NCBI GenBank assembly: GCA_958298945.1
Contig: OY282610.1
Location: 24,018,233-24,082,232, forward strand
Source of the DNA: Atherix ibis
Lineage: Eukaryota; Arthropoda; Insecta; Diptera; Athericidae
Direction of reading: 5' to 3'
DNA: 64,000 bases
The notes below the pieces were generated by a model. That model had not been told where the DNA came from. It did no database searches and saw nothing but the letters and a program-made list of their open reading frames with translations. A program made the position numbers and the translations under genes. Each line of letters starts with the position of its first letter. Position 1 is the first letter of the stretch. This document shows, in pieces, positions 57,604 to 64,000 of this stretch.

Positions 57604-57798
57604 TTACCATCCCTTAAATTGTATCAAAATAAGGGTAACCCCGAATAGGCTTTCACAACGGCTAATTATCACTATTTGGATCAGACAAACCCCTATAATT
57701 GCACCGGCAAACTTGACTAATTTAATATTTTCTTCGACTAACATTGAACTACTTTCAATTAAAGTTTGGAATTCCCTTCTGAGTGTCATCATAAATTT
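57604..57798 (-). CDS. Candidate exon with one membrane segment
   Basis: On minus, CAACCTTCTAG (AG at 57,800-57,799) is followed by a 64-codon open frame: KFMMTLRREFQTLIESSS, MLVEENIKLVKFAGAIIG, VCLIQIVIISRC, ESLFGVTLILIQFKGW and stop. The EENIKLVKFAGAIIGVCLIQ stretch plus Cys resembles the last membrane segment of tetraspanins in layout. This is only a resemblance and no CCG motif is present to confirm it. Probably a fragment or chance frame. Confidence 0.2.
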   Translation of the reverse strand, partial: KFMMTLRREFQTLIESSSMLVEENIKLVKFAGAIIGVCLIQIVIISRCESLFGVTLILIQFKGW

Positions 57799-57804
57799 CT
57801 AGAA

Positions 57805-59150
57805 GGTTGAATTCAATATAAAATATTAACTCTGAAATGGGTCGGACCATTATCATTTTATAGCACTTAATCGGTTCGTCCTTTTTCTCTATTACGAGTT
57901 GTTATCTGTTATTTCGAGACTGTTTTCCACTATGGTGAGGGGGAGGGGGGAGTACCTTCTACCTTTTTTTTTTACCAACTAAATAATGGAAAATTATTTA
58001 AACAAAAAAAAAACATTTATAGGTTGAGGTCTTAAAATTATGGTAAATTTTTTGTTATGAGAAAATTTCATATAAAATCAAAAGTTGAGGTCTTCAAATA
58101 AAATTAAATTCCTTTTTGTAAAATTATTTTAGTATAATTTTTTATTAAAATTTTCTTTAAACTTAAATATCGGTTATTCGATAGGTCTTTTTTTGGGGCG
58201 GTATTTTTATAGAGGAGCATACCATCTATTTCAGACCCTATAAAAGAAGGACCTTAAGAAATAGGTTTTTTTTTATTTTTACATTTTCTCTGAATTTGAA
58301 TAATTGCAAGATTCCCATTTATCCCTTATTATCGAATTATCGTTTGCAACAGGATTCTTAGGCAAATCATCATTTCTCAGCTACCTGCCTCTATAGGCAT
58401 TCGCACACCGAAATAATTTTCTTGTTATTTTTTACCTGAAAATGAAAATTTCAAAATAGTCAAGAATAGGTCACAATCGCAAAACAAAAGTAAATTTGAG
58501 ACTTAAAACTTCACCAAATCAATAAATTGAATCCTGTTCAAAATATATTTGTTCATATCGAAAATTTTCCCAATATTTTATATAACAAAACTTATTGGTT
58601 TTTGGTGTTTTCTTTTGTAATATTTTCGTAACGAAAACCAGCCCATATGATGTGAACAGTTTATTGTGCAGCTACTGTGCGTTATTTGGTTTGTTTCTAT
58701 TCTTGAAATATGTTTTATTTTTCAAGGATCCTCTCTACTTTCTCTTTCCAATTAGTGTAATTGATCTGATTTGATGTTGAGAATAGATAAGGCCACCTGC
58801 TGTGTTTAATTTCTGTTCAACACAAAAGGTTCTGTCCGATCCTGAAAATTGAACGTGTACGAGCCAAATCCTCTCGGTATGTTTTTAAGACAGTTCAGAT
58901 ATGATTATAGACAAGGTGTTGTTTGATCCTTTTTTTCATTCTTCCATTGGAATATTGGAATATCTTTTTTGTAAGATTTTTTTCTAATTTTATTTTTTTC
59001 ATAGAATTTTTTTTTTTGCAATTGAAAAGGGAGCAGAATTTTTTTTTTGTTGAAATGATTTAATATAAAATTGAGAAAAAAGATTATTCAAGAAAAATCT
59101 GTTATTTAATCAAAAAAATTGCCCTTCAAATTAATAACTGAAGGCTTTTG
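57805..59150. other. AT-rich spacer with a weaker joined splice site
   Basis: At 58,434-58,437 (minus) TTTTGAAATTTTCATTTTCAG is joined to GTAAAA, a weaker version of the motif at 50,203. No gene recognised. Confidence 0.35.
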
Positions 59151-59154
59151 GTAG

Positions 59155-61140
59155 GTTCAAATGGATAAAAATTCAATTGTTGGCATTTAAATCATTACCA
59201 AGAAAATGAAGAACAAAAACGATACTGAATAGCTCAAAATTTGAAGTGTTACAGTAGCTCCAAAAAAGTTTATTTTCTCTCAACTCATTTTGTTTAAAAA
59301 AAAGTTCATCTTTTATAAGGAAAAATACAAATTTTTAATTGACTCAAAATTGTAAATTTAATTAACAAACTCAAAACTACAAATTTTGTAATTTTCAATA
59401 ATTTCGTTAAAAGCTAAGAATTCATCACCACCGAAAAAAAAAAACAAATCTTATAAGTACATTTGTCAAGCATTTTTTAATTAATTATTTCTAATTTGCT
59501 GAAAATTACAAAAGCTCAAAATTTTGAAAAGTGCAAATTGTAGTAGCTCAAAATTTCACTCTTTAAGAATTTTCAATTTACTCCTTTTTAAAATCAACAT
59601 TAATTTACTAAATAAAAATTGTTTTTTTTCGAACTGAATAGCTCAAAATTGTATTTACATCAGCAGCTCAACATAATAACAGCTCAAAATATATTTCAAA
59701 TTACATAAAAATTCATATTGTTCCTTTTTACTTAAGGAAGATTACTCTTTTATGTGGAAGATTTTGAGTAACTCAAATTCAAAACCTCAGCAGCTCAAAA
59801 TATTGATAAGTTCAATAATTCCTCAGAAAATACCAAGAATATTAAGAATTCATCATAAAATATTTAAATCGATTGAGTGCGTCTCCTAAAATATATTCAA
59901 TGGACTGATTTTAAATTTCTCACAATTGCAGAATCCTAAAATTTTGAGAGGTACAAATTGTAGTAGCTCAAAATTTCTCAATTTAAAAATTTACAATTCT
60001 TTCTCCGAATAAAAATAAACAATTTAAAAATTTGCTAACTCATAATTGTTATTTTCGAAATGAATATTTCAAAATTGTAATTGTATTGGCTGATCAAAGT
60101 AATAGCAGCTGAAGACAGTTTTGAAATTGTTCCTTTTTATTTAAAGAAATTTCGTCTTTTATATGGAAAAGTATATATTTTTGGGCAACTTTAAATTGTT
60201 ATTTGGCTAGTAAGCTCAAAATCTCAGCTGCTCAAAATAATAATATACTCAATAATTTCTAAGAAATGAAAATGAAAAATTCATCATAAAATCTCAAATC
60301 TATTGAGTACGTCTATTAAGAAATTTTCAAATAACTTTTTTAGGTTGCTCAAAATTTCAAAAACTCAAAATTGTGATAAATACAAATTTTAGTTGCTCAA
60401 AATTTTCATAATTTGAAAAATTTTCAGTTTACTCATTTTTAGAATTCAAATCATTAAAATTAAAAATTTATTAACTCATAATTGTTATTTTCGACATAGC
60501 TCCAAATTGTGATTATATTAAGTGCTCAAAATAATAGCACCTCAAAAAAACTTATAAAATTTCCTCTTGACTTTTTTAAGTTGCTCAAAATTTCAAAAGC
60601 TCAAAATTTTCACTATTTGAACATTTTTATTTTACTCACTTTTAGAATTAAAATAAACAATTTAAAAATTTAGTAACTCAAAACTGTTATTTTCGAAATT
60701 GTATTATTTGCTCAAAATAATAGCAGAATAAGCTCAAGATTGTATTAGCAGCTCAAAACAGCTTCAAAATTAAAAATTTTAAAAAAAATTCCTTTTTAAT
60801 CTACAAAAAATTTAGCTTTTGTAGGAAAAATTGTACTGAAAATTGTAATTACGTTCACAACTCATAATCTCAGTAGCTCAAAAAATCAAGAAAACTAAGA
60901 ATTTATTATAAAATAACCACTCTGGAGACTGCGTCTAAAAAGTTATTTTTTAAGTGACAGTTTTAAATTGCTCAAAAATTTCAGGAGCTATTTGGAAATT
61001 TCTTAAGTCGAAATTGTTTTTAATTTTCAAAAAAAAATCAATATTTTTTAAGCTCAAAATGGTAATAAACTGAAATGTTAACTTTTATATAGGAAAAAAT
61101 TTATATTAAATAGAAAAAATTTATTGGAAAATTTTTTATA
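59155..61140. repeat. Tandem array, about 435-bp unit, AGCTCAAAAT-rich
   Basis: The landmark TTATTTTCGAAATGAAT followed by CTCAAAATTG lies near 59,615 (variant), 60,050 and 60,485, 435 bp apart, with a shortened copy at 60,688. Within units the phrases TAGCTCAAAATTT, CAGCTCAAAATAATAG and AATTCATCATAAAAT recur, and AGCTCAAAAT itself is a sub-repeat. Fragments with CAGCTCAATAATTCT continue at 61,870-62,040, so the transposon remnant at 61.3-61.86 kb seems to split the array. Confidence 0.85.
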
Positions 61141-61444
61141 GGGGCTCAACATTTATGGGAATGATGATTTAAAGTAGCTTGTTTTAAAGATGTCAGATCT
61201 TTTACCTATAATGGATCTTTTCTAAACGATATATTTTCGATGTTTTAGTTACTTAATTTCATAAAATAAAATTATTTGCTCGAAAAACTGAACTTTATGA
61301 CAGGACAACCCACGAGCATCTGTAATAATGAATAGATATTCATATTTGGTGGACACATCAGGCAACACTATAATTTTGACAGCTTTTGTCTGACAGCTGC
61401 CATACAGCACGTTTATGAAACTTTAGTCTAAGCCAATATTTGCT

Positions 61445-61855
61445 ATTAAAGAAAACAATTAAGTGAAGAACCGCTTCTACGGGACTGACAGCCCTCAAAT
61501 AATTGAAGAGGTACCCCTTCACGATCAGAAAGTTCCTGTGTTGTGCGGTGTTTGTGCCGATATGGTCATTGAACTATTATTTTTTGAAGATGAACGTGGT
61601 CAAGCAGCAACCGTCAATCAGGGGCGTTCTCGGGGTATAATAAGCGATTTTTGGCACCAACGTAAAATAGTGTGGATCACTTTTGGGGTGCCTCACCCCA
61701 TACACCCAAAAGTGATCCACACTATTTTCCTCACCCCATTTTCCCTGGTCGTTTGACATAAAAAACTGGATATTTCATCGTTCGCCTGATTCGACGCTGC
61801 CGGACATTTTTCCTGTGAGACTACTTGAAGTCAAAGGACCCTTGAACGCAATTTA
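61445..61855 (+). mobile_element. Decayed mariner-superfamily transposase, catalytic part
   Basis: The plus frame reads KNRFYGTDSPQIIEEVPLHD, QKVPVLCGVCADMVIE, FFEDERGQAATVNQGRSRGI, ISDFW, the block after the first catalytic acid in this family (family wording N.R.WG..NPQ...E.PLH..KVTVWCG and FFE). After a 72-bp fold-back the later block is seen at about 61,775-61,850 as FHRSPDSTLPDIFPV, matching PPRSPDLTPLDFFLW. The segment with the middle catalytic D (FQQDGA) is missing. No start, no ends and no terminal repeats are found. Dead element inserted in the 435-bp array. Confidence 0.85.
61664..61735. repeat. Fold-back palindrome inside the transposase remnant
   Basis: AAAATAGTGTGGATCACTTT followed by TGGG is matched in reverse complement by ACCCAAAAGTGATCCACACT then ATTTT, with a loop of about 16 bases that itself contains GGGGTG and CACCCC. 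Arms are near-perfect over at least 23 bp. Either a small fold-back or MITE-like insertion, or an inverted duplication made at a break. Confidence 0.9.
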
Positions 61856-62054
61856 GGGTAGTAAAAATGCTCATCAGCTCAATAATTCTCTTAATACTTT
61901 GAAATTTTGATTAAATACTCAATATTTTTAGAGATATTATTGCTTATTAGTTCAAATTGTCTCTTAGCAAATGTAGAAAATTCAACTTATCAATATCCGT
62001 AGCAGATCAGTAACAATTTCATAGCTCAATATCTTCAATATATTTTCAACTCAA

Positions 62055-62510
62055 GATCAGTGAACTGTGCATGTCGAAATTTTGTGTTTTCGGAAAAGTC
62101 CATTAATAGTTTCTCGTACACAGAAGAAGATATCTGAGTCGGTGCTGATTTATAGCCTCATTTGAACTGTAGGTCATACCACGCAAGAAGCTTTGAAGAG
62201 ACCGAAGTATGATAATTGGATGTCTAACGGTGCAAGGTCAGGCAAGTATAGTCGGTGTGGCAACACATCCCATCCAAGTTTCAATATTTTCTGGCGGATT
62301 ATTTGGATCCTCGGTAGAAGCTGAAAAAGGCAACACCTTTAAAATCCTACCAAACTGAGAGCACACAACCTTCCTCTGATGGCTGTCCGCTTTCGATATC
62401 GTGTGCAACGGATTATAATGCCACATCCACTTCTTATCACCCGTTATCAATCGCTTCGAATAAGGATCATTTTACTCGCATTTAATGAGCATGTTGCGCA
62501 GATATTTGAA
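62055..62510 (-). mobile_element. Decayed mariner transposase, second lineage
   Basis: Minus-strand translation gives NDPYSKRLITGDKKWMWHYN (about 62,470-62,415), where family members read ITGDEKW with the first catalytic D (kept). Then comes SDSHQRKV-like text and, after a frame change, VWxDFKGVAFF (about 62,345-62,310). Further on is LPHRLYLPDLAP (about 62,260-62,225), matching PHPPYSPDLAPSD. After this only loose resemblance continues. The HHDNA block is not readable. Opposite strand to, and different family from, the element at 61.4 kb. Confidence 0.8.
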
Positions 62511-63560
62511 CTTCTTGGAGGACATCAAATGAACTTCTTGGAGGACATGAGGAACCCAAGCATCGAGCTTGATTATGTATGTCAGGACGTTAAATGCTTC
62601 TGTAATCCCTGGCGTTGTATAACGCTGGTTTGACTCAATTGATGACTTTGTTTTATCGCCATCAAATCTCAGTTAGCCTTACTGATCAAGGACCGTCGTT
62701 GACATCAAAATTACACGCATTGGTACTGATGTCAACTTTAAGCAATTTTTCACAAGCTAGATGCACTTTCTTCCATCTACGAAAGAAACCCTTAAAATAT
62801 GGCATTAATAATCATAAATAAAATGGATTAATTCTATTTAAAAAATAAAGCCTAAGCCATCAACTGTTAAATGACATAATAATAACTCTAGTACAGATGC
62901 GAATGAGTTTAGGTACTTCCAAAAATGAAGAGACGTCATCTGTCACGACTTTTCCGATAACCAAATAATTATTTTGGGTCCTAAAAATATGCTAGCATTT
63001 CTCGACTCAATAAATGTCAATAAATCAATTGCTTGAATAAAATTATTTTTAAAAAAATTAACCAAATACAATTGAATAAATCGATAAGGAGGCTTAACAG
63101 ACAAAAACGTCACTGGCTCAATATTTATGAAGTCTTCTTTGGAACTTAACTAAATTGGCCATCTGTTAGGGTGTTTACTTGATTTTATTTGAAGTCTCTC
63201 GACTACTCAATAAACATAAATCTCAATAGCTCATTAATATTTTATTCGTTTTTGAATAAAGACAAAAATTTACAAATTACCCGCTCGATTAGTTAGTACT
63301 TGTTCTTGTCCATGACCAGTTTTTATTTATTTGCATTTTTATTCTTCTTATCTATGTGTATACTAACAGCAAATCCGATTATTAATAATTAATTTCCAAG
63401 GCAGTCTCTACTTTTAAAAGCACACACGAATATATCACCGATCATTAGTAGCTAGGAACTATTATTTAATTCCGTACAATTTTTCTCGTATTTTTATAAT
63501 GAAACATTTTTGGAGCAATCTTTCTATTCAATCAAAGTGCATTCCTCGTTGTTAACAATT
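62511..63560. other. AT-rich spacer
   Basis: 62,479-62,540 holds a short local duplication (GAACTTCTTGGAGGACAT twice). 62,615-62,821 is a plus frame next to the mariner remnant, without motif. Otherwise nothing is recognised. Confidence 0.5.
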
Positions 63561-63561
63561 A

Positions 63562-63741
63562 TTAATTATTACAAGTCCACAGTCGATTGAACACGCGGTA
63601 TATAGTCCAATTATGTCTGCAAATTCCAACAGCTCTAAAAGCGGGTTGTTTTTCTGTTGCCTTGTTTTCATATTGAATCACTCTCCCTTTTCTTCCTTGT
63701 CCCTTTCGAATATCATACGGCCCTAAAAAGCACTGTTCCAT
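63562..63741 (-). CDS. 59-codon ATG frame, unknown
   Basis: Starts MEQCFLGPYDIRKGQGRKGR, continues VIQYENKATEKQPAFRAVG and ends NWTIYRVFNRLWTCNN then TAA. The frame is open for 12 more codons upstream (LTLSIRFYNWLR). Basic, mixed composition, one N-glycosylation-type site (NWT). No splice or promoter evidence and no family recognised. Confidence 0.2.
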   Translation of the reverse strand: MEQCFLGPYDIRKGQGRKGRVIQYENKATEKQPAFRAVGICRHNWTIYRVFNRLWTCNN

Positions 63742-63744
63742 CCG

Positions 63745-64000
63745 TAACCAATTGTAAAAACGAATAGATAAGGTCAACTATCTGATCTGGTCGAGTCTCA
63801 ATGAATCATATTTTCGTAGACATAATCTCTGATCGATCAAGCAGATTAGGTGGGTAAGGTGGATCCGGTGGAAGGAATAGCAGAAAATCTAGAAACTTGA
63901 TCTGATTACAAATTTGCGATAATATTAACTCTTCGAAGATGGGGAGACTATGGAAAAGTCGTTGTTGCACAATCTTCAGCATCTACACACATGGCATCAT
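63745..64000. other. Right edge, nothing recognised
   Basis: Unique sequence running off the window. Confidence 0.6.

Noticed and set aside
57242..57802. 186-codon plus-strand frame beginning at ATG, the longest in the window
   Set aside because: The first third is Phe-rich from T-runs and no domain appears. The later part is antisense to a better minus frame (57,604-57,798).
62379..62633. 84-codon plus frame
   Set aside because: Antisense shadow of the minus-strand mariner remnant.

Overview
The window is eukaryotic, AT-rich (about two thirds A+T by eye), nuclear DNA, most likely from an insect. The reasons are decayed mariner-type transposases of families common in insects, non-LTR retrotransposon pieces (one with an RNase H domain and a TAA-type tail), insect-style splice sites including one possible 51-bp intron, and a very high density of AT-rich minisatellites. 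There is no bacterial operon structure, no convincing tRNA or rRNA, and no CRISPR array. No full-length, recognisable protein-coding gene is present. The window reads as a gene desert or, more likely in my view, the interior of one or more long introns.

Layout. 1-3.7 kb is a transposon graveyard: a Tc1/mariner-like remnant at the left edge, the 3' end of a LINE on the minus strand, and a second mariner beside or inside it. After that come at least eleven unrelated tandem-repeat families, each with its own unit: about 157 bp (5.6-7.5 kb), 9 bp (10.1-11.3 kb), 26 bp (14.4-15.7 kb), 132 bp (19.3-21.6 kb), 32 bp (26.1-27.8 kb), 43 bp (30.9-31.9 kb), 345 bp (33.6-35.4 kb), 385-440 bp (39.2-40.4 kb), about 85 bp (46.5-49 kb), a decayed complex family (51.5-55.5 kb) and about 435 bp (59.2-61.1 kb). 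Two reverse-transcriptase fragments lie at 30.6 and 32.5-33.5 kb. Two more transposase remnants sit at 61.4-62.5 kb, one interrupted by a fold-back palindrome.

Between the arrays lie islands of more balanced base composition (around 7.6, 8.6, 18, 23.4, 25, 29.3, 36, 37.9, 43.7, 46, 50.8 and 57 kb). They hold short open frames, some with good splice signals. The best are a minus-strand ATG frame at 56,885-57,061, a minus-strand internal-exon candidate at 7,599-7,686, an exon-like frame ending in a perfect donor in the 345-bp array (33,653-33,778, minus), a two-exon 43-codon frame at 45,870-46,052 behind an X-box-like palindrome, and a two-exon 127-codon frame at 43,735-44,445. At 50,203-50,206 (minus) a long pyrimidine tract runs into CAG directly joined to GTAAGC, the form of a recursive splice site. 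This would fit a long minus-strand intron across the window.

Limits: in the balanced islands both strands often stay open, so most short coding calls are hypotheses. The transposon calls are firm, the repeat arrays are read directly from the sequence, and the exon calls are low to moderate.
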